64,000 bases of DNA from Ancylobacter sp. SL191 (GTDB taxonomy: Bacteria; Pseudomonadota; Alphaproteobacteria; Rhizobiales; Xanthobacteraceae), in contig NZ_CP113056.1 in NCBI RefSeq assembly GCF_026625645.1, positions 4,439,001-4,503,000 on the forward strand, read 5' to 3'. Each line of letters starts with the position of its first letter. The first letter of the stretch is position 1. Of this stretch, positions 15,961-24,760 are shown in pieces. The notes beneath the pieces were generated by a model. The model had not been told where the DNA came from. It saw only the letters and a program-made list of their open reading frames with translations, and made no database searches. The position numbers and the translations under genes were made by a program.

Positions 15961-16728
15961 TCAGCCCATCTTCTCATGCGCGTCGGCCTGGCCCATCACC
16001 CAGTAGCCGGCGGCCTTGATCCAGCCGAGCGGCACGCCGCGCGTCTCGGTGAGATAGGCCCGCACCGCCCGCGCGACCGACGCCTCGGCGGCCACCCAGA
16101 CATAGGTCGCCGGCTCCAGCGCCATCGTCTCCAGCGCTTTGAGGAACGGCGCGGCATCGGTCAGCGCGCTGGCCGGGCGGTGGATCCAGCGCGCCTCCAG
16201 CGTCGCGGCGGTGCTGAAAGCCTGCTCCTCGCCCGCGCTCGTCACCGCGACGAGGCTGGTGATGCGGGCCTGCGGCGCGGCTTCCTCGATGCGCCGGCCA
16301 ATGGCGGGCAGCGCCGTCTCGTCGCCGATCAGCAGCCAGTGGGCGATCGCGCCCTCGACGACGGCGGAGCCGCGCGGGCCGAGCACGTCGAGCGTGTCGC
16401 CGGGACGGGCGTTCAGCGCCCAGAGCGTGGCCGGGCCGGCCTCGTGCAGGGCGAAATCGAGCGTGAGTTCGCGCCGGGCCGCGTCGAAGCGCCGGGGCGT
16501 GTAGTCGCGGCGCTCCTCCGTGCCATCGGGGCCGGGCACGGCGAGTTTCACATGGTCGTCCGGCGCGGCGCTGGCGAAGTCGGCGAGGTCGTCGCCGCCG
16601 AGCACGAGGCGCAGCATGGAGGGCGTCACGCGCTCGATGGTGAGCACGGTGAGGCTGCGCCGCTTCGGCTCGAAGCGCTGGCGGTTCAGCACGGGGGCGG
16701 CGGGGGAAACAGGGGTAGCAACGTTCAT
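15961..16728 (-). CDS. Siderophore-interacting protein (NAD(P)H-dependent ferric-siderophore reductase)
   Basis: A 255-residue flavoprotein of the SIP/ViuB family. Visible motifs are the FAD-binding RDYTPRRF (residues about 93-100), the HWLLIGDETALPAIGRRIE nucleotide segment, and the C-terminal GWIKAAGYWVMG typical of the family. These cytoplasmic enzymes reduce ferric siderophores and release Fe(II). No siderophore transporter or regulator is next to it. The GC-rich flanks give no clear Irr or RirA-type box, so its regulation cannot be read from the sequence. Confidence 0.9.
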   Translation of the reverse strand: MNVATPVSPAAPVLNRQRFEPKRRSLTVLTIERVTPSMLRLVLGGDDLADFASAAPDDHVKLAVPGPDGTEERRDYTPRRFDAARRELTLDFALHEAGPATLWALNARPGDTLDVLGPRGSAVVEGAIAHWLLIGDETALPAIGRRIEEAAPQARITSLVAVTSAGEEQAFSTAATLEARWIHRPASALTDAAPFLKALETMALEPATYVWVAAEASVARAVRAYLTETRGVPLGWIKAAGYWVMGQADAHEKMG

Positions 16729-17072
16729 CTCGGTCCCTTCAGGCCTCAGGCCGACCGGACGGACATGCCGCGCCGATCGGGCCGCGAGGCCGCTCGATCA
16801 TGCGCGTTGAGTGACGTTAACGCTTACGTGCACGCGCGCGGCTCATCCGGTCGGCCTCGCGGCGTCCCGGCCTGCACCGCGCTCCCACATGCAGGTGCCG
16901 CCCTTCTAATCCCCTTCCCGCCCGCCGGCAATCGACGGCACGCTCACGAGCGAGTGCGTCATCACGGCGGCCGGTGCCGGAACGCCCGGCATCGGCCGCG
17001 ACCTGTGAGGGATGGTTTATTCAGGAACCTGCCCGCGGCAGGCCTTAAGGGGGGCGTCATGCCCCCGGCGTG
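16729..17072. other. Intergenic region with no recognised feature
   Basis: A 344-base gap between the siderophore-interacting protein and the unrecognised membrane/beta protein. It should contain the promoter of the former on the minus strand. I see no ORF with a ribosome binding site, no clear hairpin with U-tract and no repeat shared with the rest of the window. Confidence 0.5.
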
Positions 17073-18224
17073 CTAGAGTATGTTCGTTCCGGGCACGGAA
17101 ACGGTCGCGATATAGTAGGCCACGCTGCCACTGCCCGAATTGCAGTTGATGGACAGCGTGATGCCATCGCCATTCGTCGCCTTGTAGCTCAGCTTGTCCT
17201 GCGACGCGGTGTTCTCGGCGGCCTGTTGCGCGCTGATGTCGAAGCCGCAGTAACAATTATTGCTGCCGAAGGCCAACGGGCACGCGACGCCGAAGGCGAA
17301 GGAGACCTTCTTGGTGTCGGTCGTCTTCCCCGCCCCATTGTAGTTGCACGTCAGGCTGAAGCCGTATTGCGTGCCGACGAGCGCGTTGTCCCGCTTTGTC
17401 GTCAGGAAGAAACCGCCATAGCTGTAGGTGCCGGCGGGCGAGAAATACGCACCGGGAATGGCATCCGTGATAACGGCGGGCTTGCCGTGAACGTTATACT
17501 CCTCGACGAAGCTGATCTGATTGCCCTTGAGATCGGCGCCGCCATTGAACTCGTTGATGAGAAACACGACGCAGACGGACGGCTTCTGCATAAAGTAGAT
17601 GATCGGTATCAGCACCGACAGCACGATGAAGGCGGCGATGGCCACCACCACGGCCACCGTCGCCGCGACGACGCCGGCCACCGTGCAGGTGACGGTGAAG
17701 GCGCCGCTCAGGGTCATGAGCTGATAGAAGGTCACGGCGCCGGCCACGACGCCGATCGCCACCGAGCTGAAACCGACAATCTGCAGGGCCGTCTGGATCG
17801 CGTCGTTACCGGTCATCTTCGACAGGCGCTCCACGCCGTCGAGCAGTTTCTGCACCTGAACTTCGATGGCGGAGCCCTCGGCGCTGACCAGCGTGGCCAG
17901 CAGGTCCGGGTTCAGCGCCACGACGGCCGTCTGCGACGTGTCGTCGAGCTCGGCGAAATACTTCATCGCCTCGAACGACTTGGCGATCGCCTGCCGATCA
18001 TGATGCGGGCCAACCGAGGACAGCAGCGCCTCGACATTGGTCATGCGCATCTCATGGTTGAGGGTCGCGACCTTGGCCCGCAGATCCTGACGCGCCTCCG
18101 CAACAATCCGGCTGTAGATTGCCAGTTGCTCCTCATCCGTTTTGGCCGCGCGAAGCGCGCGGGTCTGCTCGGGAAACGTCTCTTCCAGGCGGGCGCGGTA
18201 GTAGCTGATTTGTTGTTGATGCAT
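17073..18224 (-). CDS. Unrecognised protein: helical N-domain, hydrophobic hairpin, C-terminal beta-rich domain
   Basis: A 383-residue protein I do not recognise. Residues 1-150 look amphipathic and helical, without a signal peptide. Residues about 160-225 form a long hydrophobic helical hairpin rich in Val, Ala and Ile (VVAATVAVVVAIAAFIVLSV). Residues 230-383 are Gly/Thr/Ser/Tyr-rich and beta-like, with several cysteines (LTCNYNG, NNCYCGFD, INCNSG). A soluble helical domain plus a buried hydrophobic hairpin is the layout of alpha-type pore-forming toxins (ClyA/HBL-like), but I see no direct family motif. It lies alone between unrelated genes. Its base composition is slightly less GC-rich than its neighbours, which may hint at acquisition. 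Confidence 0.6.
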   Translation of the reverse strand: MHQQQISYYRARLEETFPEQTRALRAAKTDEEQLAIYSRIVAEARQDLRAKVATLNHEMRMTNVEALLSSVGPHHDRQAIAKSFEAMKYFAELDDTSQTAVVALNPDLLATLVSAEGSAIEVQVQKLLDGVERLSKMTGNDAIQTALQIVGFSSVAIGVVAGAVTFYQLMTLSGAFTVTCTVAGVVAATVAVVVAIAAFIVLSVLIPIIYFMQKPSVCVVFLINEFNGGADLKGNQISFVEEYNVHGKPAVITDAIPGAYFSPAGTYSYGGFFLTTKRDNALVGTQYGFSLTCNYNGAGKTTDTKKVSFAFGVACPLAFGSNNCYCGFDISAQQAAENTASQDKLSYKATNGDGITLSINCNSGSGSVAYYIATVSVPGTNIL

Positions 18225-18380
18225 GCTAACCTCCCCAGGTTGTATATTGCACCCTAAATTACCACCTATGCGTGTATTTGAAAAGCGTGCAGACCGGTGA
18301 TTTTCGTCTTATGGCGCCCTCCGCTCGGCGTGGTGACGCGCGATCCCCCGCAGGAGTCCGCGAGGCTCTAAGATCGAGCC

Positions 18381-19562
18381 ATGACGATTCGCCTCACCAA
18401 TGCCGATGCTCGCCGCGTCTTTCTCGCCATGCAGGGACTGAGCGAACGCGCGCCGGCGGGCAAGGCGGCGCTGCTCGCGCTCATCACCCGGCTCGGCTTC
18501 GTGCAGGTGGACAGCATCGCCACGGTCGAGCGGGCGCATCACCACATCCTGTTCAGCCGCGCCCCCGCCTACCGGCGCGAGCATCTCACCGCGCTCCTGG
18601 AAAAGGACGGCGCGCTGTTCGAGCACTGGACGCATGACGCGGCGATCATCCCGACCGCCTTCTTCCCCTATTGGAAGCACCGCTTCGCCCAGGAGCGCGC
18701 CAGCCTCGCGGAGCGCTGGCGGAGCTGGCACGAGAACGGCTTCGAGGGCTATTTTGAGCATGTGCTGGCGCGCGTGCGCCAGGAGGGCCGGCTGATGGCC
18801 CGGCATTTCGAGACCGAGAAGCGCCCGCCCGGCGGCTGGTGGAACTGGCACCCGGAAAAGACCGCGCTGGAGTATCACTGGCGCACCGGCGCGCTTGCCA
18901 TCGCCGCGCGCGAGGGCTTCCAGAAGGTCTATGACCTCACCGAGCGCGTCATCCCCGCCCATCATCGCGCCGCGGAGGTGGACGCGAGCGCCTTCATCGA
19001 CTGGGCCTGTACCTCGGCGCTGGAGCGGCTGGGCTTTGCCACCCATGGCGAGATCGCCGCCTTCTGGGATCTGGTGTCACCCGAGCAGGCCAAAGCATGG
19101 GTGGAGGCCAATCGCGACCGACTGGAACCCGTGCTCATCACCTGCGCGGATGGGCGCGAGCGGGTGAGCCACGCCTTTGCCGGCGCCGGCGAGGCCTTCG
19201 CGGCCCTGCCCGCGCCACCGTCGCGGCTGCGCGTGCTCAGCCCGTTCGACCCAGCGCTGCGCGACCGCAACCGGGCGGAACGGCTGTTCGGGTTTTCCTA
19301 CCGCATCGAGGTCTTCGTCCCCGCGCCCAAGCGCGTCTATGGCTACTATGTCTTCCCGCTGCTGGAAGGCGACCGGCTCATCGGCCGCATCGACATGAAG
19401 GCCGACCGCAAGGCCGGCACGCTCGATGTGCGCCGCCTCTGGCTGGAGCCCGGCATCCGCGCCAGCAAGGGCCGGCTGGACGCGCTCGACACGGAGCTCA
19501 CCCGCCTCGGCACCTTCGCCGGCGTCGAGCGCACCGTCTATGCCGAGGACTGGCGGGGGTAA
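18381..19562 (+). CDS. YcaQ/AlkX-like winged-helix DNA glycosylase
   Basis: A 393-residue protein of the HTH_42 (YcaQ) family. The catalytic QxD motif is present as Q42-V-D44 in GFVQVDSIATVERAHH, followed by LFEHWTHDAAIIP and RPPGGWWNWHPEKTALEYHW, all characteristic. The E. coli homologue unhooks interstrand DNA crosslinks, and Streptomyces relatives protect against genotoxins they produce. The C-terminal winged-helix part ends with the conserved RLWLEPGIRASKGRLDALD. No toxin or biosynthetic cluster is adjacent, so a housekeeping repair role is the default reading. Confidence 0.87.
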   Translation: MTIRLTNADARRVFLAMQGLSERAPAGKAALLALITRLGFVQVDSIATVERAHHHILFSRAPAYRREHLTALLEKDGALFEHWTHDAAIIPTAFFPYWKHRFAQERASLAERWRSWHENGFEGYFEHVLARVRQEGRLMARHFETEKRPPGGWWNWHPEKTALEYHWRTGALAIAAREGFQKVYDLTERVIPAHHRAAEVDASAFIDWACTSALERLGFATHGEIAAFWDLVSPEQAKAWVEANRDRLEPVLITCADGRERVSHAFAGAGEAFAALPAPPSRLRVLSPFDPALRDRNRAERLFGFSYRIEVFVPAPKRVYGYYVFPLLEGDRLIGRIDMKADRKAGTLDVRRLWLEPGIRASKGRLDALDTELTRLGTFAGVERTVYAEDWRG

Positions 19563-19612
19563 GGGCACCGCCCTTCCCGGCACAAGAGAGGGACGCGGCG
19601 TCACAGAAGGCC

Positions 19613-19701
19613 GTCATGCCCGGCCTTGAGCCGAGCATCCACGACTTCACCCTGCCGCGCCTGACAAAGTCGTGGATGGCCGGGCCAAGCCCGGCCATGA
19701 C
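19613..19701. repeat. REP-like palindromic pair (BIME), copy 1
   Basis: Two oppositely oriented units of about 35 bases: unit A at 19613-19647 (GTCATGCCCGGCCTTGAG ... CCACGACTT) and its inverted partner B at 19667-19701. Each unit is itself a hairpin. The same unit recurs at 19780-19869 and 29024-29113. Confidence 0.85.
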
Positions 19702-19779
19702 GTGGTCAGGGCGGGGGCCTTTGCCATTGCTGACTTGGAACGTGTCAGGAAGTGGTGGACCTTCCGACACCTCAGGGCC

Positions 19780-19869
19780 GTCATGCCCGGCCTTGGGCCG
19801 GGCATCCACGACTTTCTCCTCGACCGACGTACCCAAGTCGTGGATGGCCGGGCCAAGCCCGGCCATGAC
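19780..19869. repeat. REP-like palindromic pair (BIME), copy 2
   Basis: Unit C at 19780-19814 and inverted unit D at 19835-19869, nearly identical to copy 1. Together the two pairs could fold into large cruciforms and act as a transcription-processing or termination region after the YcaQ-like gene. Confidence 0.85.
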
Positions 19870-19920
19870 GTGGTCAGGGCGGAGACGTGGCACGCCACGG
19901 CGCGGACGGCGCTCGCCCTT

Positions 19921-20089
19921 CGTTCCCCGGACAAGTTGCGCGCAGCGCAACGATGATCCGGGGCCCAGCGCGAGGCTCCGCCGCAGGCGGCCATGCCTCT
20001 CGCCTGCGAAGAAGACCAAGGCCAAAGACTCTCCCGCTGGCTCCCGGCTCGCCTTCCGCTGCCGCTTCAGGCGTCCGGGACACGGGGGC
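19921..20089 (+). repeat. Dispersed repeat of about 169 bases, copy A
   Basis: From CGTTCCCCGGACAAGTTGCG to the CCGGGACACGGGGGC end, this segment matches, in inverted orientation, the segment at 29143-29308. Shared landmarks include the GTTGCGCGCAGCGCAAC palindrome, GATCCGGGGCCCA, a CCGCCG-rich hairpin and GCGTCCGGGACACGGGG. Both copies sit beside REP-like pairs, so this is probably a composite intergenic element. Confidence 0.75.
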
Positions 20090-20146
20090 ACACCCGCTCC
20101 TTAGCCGGCGATTGCTCTGGCATGCCAGCTCTGCTAGCGTGGCCGC

Positions 20147-20244
20147 GTCCGAGGGGTGTCCCGCGGCCCGAACGGGCCAAGGGGCTGAGATGGCAACCGC
20201 CAGACCCTTTGAACCTGATCCGGGTCATGCCGGCGAAGGGACGG
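20147..20244 (+). ncRNA. TPP riboswitch (THI element)
   Basis: Conserved THI-box blocks are present in order: GAGGGGTGTCCCG (P1/P2 side), GGGGCTGAGATGGC, and the P4/P5 block CCCTTTGAACCTGATCCGGG followed by TCATGCCGGCGAAGGGA. The element lies 90 bases upstream of the ThiY-type binding protein start, so thiamin pyrophosphate should repress that gene, probably at translation or by an early terminator. Confidence 0.95.
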
Positions 20245-20333
20245 AACGACGGCGGGGCCGTGGTCAGTGCGACCGCCCGCGCCGGTTTCCCCCGACAGCT
20301 CATGCGCCGGATCTCCAACACGCGAGGAGATCC

Positions 20334-21287
20334 ATGTTCACCAAAATCGCCGCCGCCGCGCTCGCGCTGGCACTCACCACCGCTCCCTTCGTCAGCGCCC
20401 CCGCGCGCGCCGCGGACAAGCTCACCGTCCTGCTCGACTGGTATGTGAACCCCGACCACGCGCCGCTGATCATCGCGCAGGAGAAGGGCTACTTCAAAGC
20501 GCACGACCTCGATGTCGACCTGATCCCGCCCTCCGACCCCTCCGCCCCGCCGCGCCTCGTCGCCGCCGGGCAGGCGGATGTCGCGGTCAGCTACCAGCCG
20601 AACATCTATCTGTCGGTGAAGGAGGGCCTGCCGCTCATCCGCTTTGGCACGCTCATTTCCACCCCGCTCACCGCGCTGGTGGCGCTGAAGGACGGGCCGA
20701 TCAAGTCCATCGCCGATCTCAAGGGCAAGACCGTCGGCTATTCGGTGGCGGGGCTCGAGGACGCGCTGCTCGGCACCATGCTGGCGAGCGCCGGGCTGAA
20801 GCCCACCGACGTCACCATGATCAACGTGAACTTCGCCCTGTCCCCGGCGCTGGTCGCCGGCAAGGTGGACGCGGTGATCGGCGCCTACCGCAATTTCGAG
20901 CTCACCCAGATCAAGCTCGAGGGCAAGGAGGGCATCGCCTTCTTCCCCGAGGAGCACGGCGTGCCGGTGTTCGACGAGCTGATCTATCTCGCCCACAAGG
21001 ACAAGGTCGGCGATCCCCGCCTCAAGCGCTTCCTCGCGGCGGTCGAGGAGGCGACGATCTACATCCTCAACCACCCGCAGGAGGCGTGGGGCGTGTTCGT
21101 CAAGGCCAACCCCAAGCTCGATGACGAGCTGAACCGCACCGCCTGGACCGACACGCTGCGCCGCTTCGCCCACGCGCCGGCCGCGCTGGACGAGGGCCGC
21201 TATGCCCGCTTCGGGGAGTTCATGAAGAGCCACAAGCTGATCGACAATGTGGAGCCGGTCTCCACCTACGCCACCGCGATCAAGTAG
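20334..21287 (+). CDS. thiY: Thiamin-precursor ABC transporter substrate-binding protein (ThiY, NMT1/THI5-like)
   Basis: A 317-residue periplasmic binding protein: signal peptide (IAAAALALALTTAPFVSAPARA), then the NMT1/THI5-family opening KLTVLLDWYVNPDHAPLIIAQEKGYF, which matches binding proteins for the HMP/formylaminopyrimidine thiamin precursor. A GAGGAGATCC ribosome binding site precedes the ATG. The upstream TPP riboswitch independently supports a role in thiamin supply. Normally thiX (permease) and thiZ (ATPase) are neighbours; here the next gene is a chloride channel, so the transporter is split. The orphan permease at 15175-15939 is a candidate partner. Confidence 0.9.
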   Translation: MFTKIAAAALALALTTAPFVSAPARAADKLTVLLDWYVNPDHAPLIIAQEKGYFKAHDLDVDLIPPSDPSAPPRLVAAGQADVAVSYQPNIYLSVKEGLPLIRFGTLISTPLTALVALKDGPIKSIADLKGKTVGYSVAGLEDALLGTMLASAGLKPTDVTMINVNFALSPALVAGKVDAVIGAYRNFELTQIKLEGKEGIAFFPEEHGVPVFDELIYLAHKDKVGDPRLKRFLAAVEEATIYILNHPQEAWGVFVKANPKLDDELNRTAWTDTLRRFAHAPAALDEGRYARFGEFMKSHKLIDNVEPVSTYATAIK

Positions 21288-21321
21288 GCGGCCTCGCCAT
21301 CTGATCCCGGACGCCCCCCTT

Positions 21322-21378
21322 CGTCATCCCGGACGGCCAAAGGCCGATCCGGGATCGTCCCCCGGCACGGGGATGACG
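21322..21378. repeat. Palindromic element with terminal inverted repeats
   Basis: Nine-base perfect ends CGTCATCCC and GGGATGACG enclose an imperfect hairpin (ATCCCGGACGGCC-AAA-GGCCGATCCGGGAT). It lies just after thiY and resembles REP-like elements; it may terminate the thiY transcript. Confidence 0.55.
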
Positions 21379-21427
21379 ATACCGCCCGGCAATGCTAACC
21401 CGAACGGGGTGCGCAGGACGGGACAGG

Positions 21428-22804
21428 ATGATGGGCAACGGTTTCTATTACGGCGTGGCGATTCTGGTCGGGGCGGTGGTCGGCGTCATCGGTGCCGCCT
21501 TCCATCTCAGCGTGGAATGGCTGAGCGCCGCCTGGCCGGCCTGGCTGTCCGGCGGCATCGGGCTCACCGGCGCGCCGCTCTATCTCGCCGCCGCGCTCAT
21601 CGGCGCCAGCATGACGGTCACCTCGCTGTTCCTCGTGCGCCGCTTCGCCCCGGAAGCCGGCGGCTCCGGCGTGCCGGAGATCGAGGGCGCGATGGAGGGG
21701 CTGCGCGAGGTGCGCTGGCACCGCGTGCTGCCGGTGAAGTTCTTTGGCGGCCTGCTGGCGCTGTCCTCCGGCATGGTGCTCGGGCGCGAGGGGCCGACCA
21801 TCCATATGGGCGCCTCGGTCGCCAAGGCCGCGGCCGACCTCACCAAAATGGCGGCGCAGGACATGCGCGGCCTGCTCGCCGCCGGTGGCGCCGCCGGCCT
21901 TGCCGCCGCCTTCAACGCCCCGCTCGCCGCCGTGCTCTTCGTCATCGAGGAGACGCGCCGGCAATTTCCCTACAGCGCCCGCACCTATATCGGCGTCGTG
22001 CTGGCCTCGCTCACCGGCGCCATCGTCACCCAGATGTTCACTGGCGACATCCCCTATATGCGCCTCGCGGTGGATACGCTGCCGCTCGCCGTGCTGCCGG
22101 CCTTCGCCGGGCTGGGGCTGATCCTCGGCGGCGTCGGCACGGTGTTCAACCGCACGCTGATCGGCTCGCTCGACCGGGTGCGCGCGCTCGGCCAGCGCAG
22201 TTCCTTCTATCTGTTCCCCCTCGTGGTCGGCCTGGTCGTCGGCGTGCTGATGTTCGCCCTGCCCGAGGCGACGCAGGGCGGCGAACTGCTCGCCGTGCAG
22301 CTCGCGCAGGAGCACCGCACCGTGCTGGCGCTGGCCCTCATCGTGCTGCTGCGCTTCGTCATGACCATGGCGAGCTATTCCACCGGCGTCGCCGGCGGCA
22401 TCTTCGCGCCGATCCTGGCGCTCGCCACCACCATCGGCCTCTGCTACGGCGCCGCGCTGGAACTGGTCCTGCCGCTGCCGGACCGCATGGAGGTGGTGTT
22501 GGCGATCGCCGCCATGGGCGGGCTGTTCGCCGCCACCATCGGCGCGCCGCTGGTCGGCATGGTGCTGGTGATGGAGCTGACCGGCGCCTACACCGCGCTG
22601 GTGCCGGTGATGCTCACCACCATCATCGCCAATATGGTGGCGCTCGCGCTCGGCAACCGGCCGATCTACGAGGTGCTGCTGGAGCGCACCCTCGCTTTGG
22701 AGGCGAAGGCGCGGCAGGCCAGCCATTCCCCCGCCGCGTCGCCCTCTAGCCTCGATGACGGCGCGGTCGCCGGGGGCGGCGTCACCAACACGCTGCGCGG
22801 CTGA
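21428..22804 (+). CDS. ClC-family chloride channel / H+-Cl- antiporter
   Basis: A 458-residue integral membrane protein of the ClC family. The selectivity motifs are visible: GSGVPEIEGAM, GREGPTIHMGAS with the gating glutamate, and GVAGGIFAPILALA. The inner proton glutamate appears in LFVIEETRRQF and the central tyrosine in NRPIYEVLLERTL. Presence of both glutamates favours a 2Cl-/H+ exchanger over a passive channel. Bacterial ClCs support acid resistance. No CBS domains are present. The ATG (first of two consecutive) follows a GGACAGG site. It has no functional connection to thiY upstream that I can see. Confidence 0.9.
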   Translation: MMGNGFYYGVAILVGAVVGVIGAAFHLSVEWLSAAWPAWLSGGIGLTGAPLYLAAALIGASMTVTSLFLVRRFAPEAGGSGVPEIEGAMEGLREVRWHRVLPVKFFGGLLALSSGMVLGREGPTIHMGASVAKAAADLTKMAAQDMRGLLAAGGAAGLAAAFNAPLAAVLFVIEETRRQFPYSARTYIGVVLASLTGAIVTQMFTGDIPYMRLAVDTLPLAVLPAFAGLGLILGGVGTVFNRTLIGSLDRVRALGQRSSFYLFPLVVGLVVGVLMFALPEATQGGELLAVQLAQEHRTVLALALIVLLRFVMTMASYSTGVAGGIFAPILALATTIGLCYGAALELVLPLPDRMEVVLAIAAMGGLFAATIGAPLVGMVLVMELTGAYTALVPVMLTTIIANMVALALGNRPIYEVLLERTLALEAKARQASHSPAASPSSLDDGAVAGGGVTNTLRG

Positions 22805-22808
22805 TCGC

Positions 22809-24542
22809 CTATTCCGCCGCGGCGAGCGCGTGCGGGACAAGGCGCGCCGGGCCGTCCTCGCGCCGCTCCAGCGCGATATGGGTCTCGTGCAGCTCCAGCA
22901 GCGTCGAGCGGTGGCCGATGGAGAGGATCGCCGCCTGCGGCAGCCGCTCGCGCAGCGTGCGGTAGAGCGCGGCCTCGCTCGCCTCGTCCAGCGCCGAGGT
23001 CGCTTCATCCAGCAACAGCACGTCGGGCTTCACCAGCAGCGCGCGGGCAATGGCGAAGCGCTGCTGCTCGCCGCCGGAGAGTTCCGCGCCCCACAGGCCG
23101 CGCTCGTCGAGCCGGCCGGCGAAGGCGGCAAGCCCCACCGCCTCCAGCGCCCCGCGCAGATCCTCATCAGTGAAGCGCTCCATCGGGTCGGGATAGGCCA
23201 GCGCCCCGCGCAGCGAGCCGACCGGCAGATAGGGCCGCTGCGGCAAGGTGAGCACGCGCCCGCCGGTTTCCACCACGCCATGTCCATAGGGCCAGATGCC
23301 GGCAATGGCGCGCAGCAGCGTGCTCTTGCCGGTGCCGGAGGCGCCGGTGAGCAGCACCCGCTCGCCGGGCTTGACGCCCAGCGCGTCGAGGGCGACCAGC
23401 GCGCGCCCGTCCGGCAGGCGCACCTCCATGTCCGTGACCTCCAGCGGCGCCGTGCCGGGCACCTGGCGGTAATTGGCCTTGAGGGTCTCGGCGTGCGTGG
23501 TCTCGACCTGGCGCTGGAAGCCGATGAGACGATCGACCACCGACTTCCACTCGGCCAGCGTCGCATAGGCGTTGATGAAGAAGGAGAACGAGCCCTGCAC
23601 CTGCCCGAAGGCCGAGGAGGTCTGCATGAGCTGGCCGAGCTGGATGGTGCCGGCGAAATAGGCCGGCGCCACCACCACGAAGGGGAAGATGATGGAGAGC
23701 TGGCCATAGCCGGCGGTGAACCAGGTCAACCGCTTCTGGGCGATCATGATGCCCCAGTAATTGTGCACGACATGGCCGAAGCGGTCGAGCAGCCGGCTGC
23801 GCTCCACGCCCTCACCCTTCATCAGCGCGATCTGCTCGCCATTCTCGCGCACGCGCACCAGATCGACGCGGTAATCGGCCTCGAAGCGCTGCTGGTCGAA
23901 GTTCAGCTTCACCAGCACCCGGCCGATGAGATGGGCGAGGAAGGTGCCGAGCGCCGCATAGGCGAAGGCGGCCCAGACCAGATAGCCGGGAATGCGCCAT
24001 TCCCCGCCGAACAGGTTGAAGGCGAAGTCGCCCGACAGCCCCCACAGGATCACCGCGAAGGAGGCCAGCGTCATCACCGCATTGAGCAGGCCGATGAAGA
24101 TGCTCAGCGTCTGCGAGATATAGGCGCTGATGTCGTCGGCGATGCGCTGGTCGGGGTTATCCGCCTGATCGCCCTTCAGCCGCAGCCGGTAATGGGTCTC
24201 GTTGGCCAGCCAGGCGGAGAGGTATTTGTCGGTCATCCAGGTCCGCCAGCGGATCTGCAGCCATTGCCGCAGATAGATCTGGTAGACCGCGATGGCGATG
24301 GAGGCGGCGGCGTAGAAGGAGAACAGCCAGAGCTGATGGGTGAAGGCGGGGTAATCGCGCTCCTGGATCGCGTTGTAGAACACGTTGTTCCAGGAATTGA
24401 TCAGCACGGTGGCATAGACCCAGCCGACCTCCAGCGCGATCACCGCGCCGAGCAGCGCCAGCCCGCGCCATTTGTCCTCGCCACGGAAATAGGGAATGGA
24501 GAGCCGCCAGACATCGGCGAGCAAGGAGAGAATGGCGCGCAA
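22809..24542 (-). CDS. ABC transporter, SbmA/BacA-like membrane domain fused to ATPase
   Basis: A 577-residue fusion. The N-terminal 330 residues carry an SbmA/BacA-type membrane domain (INSWNNVFYNAIQERDYPAF, WRTWMTDKYLSAWL), and the C-terminal part a complete ATPase with Walker A GASGTGKST (about residues 393-401), signature LSGGEQQR (about 485) and Walker B DVLLLDEATSALD. This matches the YddA/ABCD-like half-transporter group, which works as a homodimer in the inner membrane. Relatives move peptides, very-long-chain fatty acids or cobalamin; BacA-related proteins matter in rhizobial symbiosis. Substrate is not readable. It converges with the ClC gene, with four bases between stops. Confidence 0.88.
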   Translation of the reverse strand: MRAILSLLADVWRLSIPYFRGEDKWRGLALLGAVIALEVGWVYATVLINSWNNVFYNAIQERDYPAFTHQLWLFSFYAAASIAIAVYQIYLRQWLQIRWRTWMTDKYLSAWLANETHYRLRLKGDQADNPDQRIADDISAYISQTLSIFIGLLNAVMTLASFAVILWGLSGDFAFNLFGGEWRIPGYLVWAAFAYAALGTFLAHLIGRVLVKLNFDQQRFEADYRVDLVRVRENGEQIALMKGEGVERSRLLDRFGHVVHNYWGIMIAQKRLTWFTAGYGQLSIIFPFVVVAPAYFAGTIQLGQLMQTSSAFGQVQGSFSFFINAYATLAEWKSVVDRLIGFQRQVETTHAETLKANYRQVPGTAPLEVTDMEVRLPDGRALVALDALGVKPGERVLLTGASGTGKSTLLRAIAGIWPYGHGVVETGGRVLTLPQRPYLPVGSLRGALAYPDPMERFTDEDLRGALEAVGLAAFAGRLDERGLWGAELSGGEQQRFAIARALLVKPDVLLLDEATSALDEASEAALYRTLRERLPQAAILSIGHRSTLLELHETHIALERREDGPARLVPHALAAAE

Positions 24543-24695
24543 GGGAAAGTCTCCGGCGGGAGGAATGCTTGGGCTGATGCATGGGTGGGGCGCGAACGCC
24601 GCCGCGTGACCATTAGCCGAAGCAATACCGCCGGGATCGTGGCGAATGGATTAAACTTTGGAAAGCAAAGTGCCGCCGATTACACGGCCGGCCGC

Positions 24696-24726
24696 CGCCT
24701 CATGTGCCGCAAGGGCACATGAGGCG
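24696..24726 (-). terminator. Perfect 13-base-pair hairpin after the thaumatin-like gene
   Basis: CGCCTCATGTGCC (24696-24708) and GGCACATGAGGCG (24714-24726) are exact reverse complements with a five-base loop. It lies 35 bases beyond the stop of the minus-strand thaumatin-like gene. No U-tract follows, so it may be an operator-like palindrome instead. Confidence 0.5.
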
Positions 24727-24760
24727 GGTGTCCCCGCGCTTCTCGGCTAGCACAGGGCGG

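Noticed and set aside
19613..19869. REP-like pairs considered as CRISPR repeats
   Set aside because: They are inverted hairpin pairs with irregular spacing and also occur at 29 kb, fitting REP/BIME elements.
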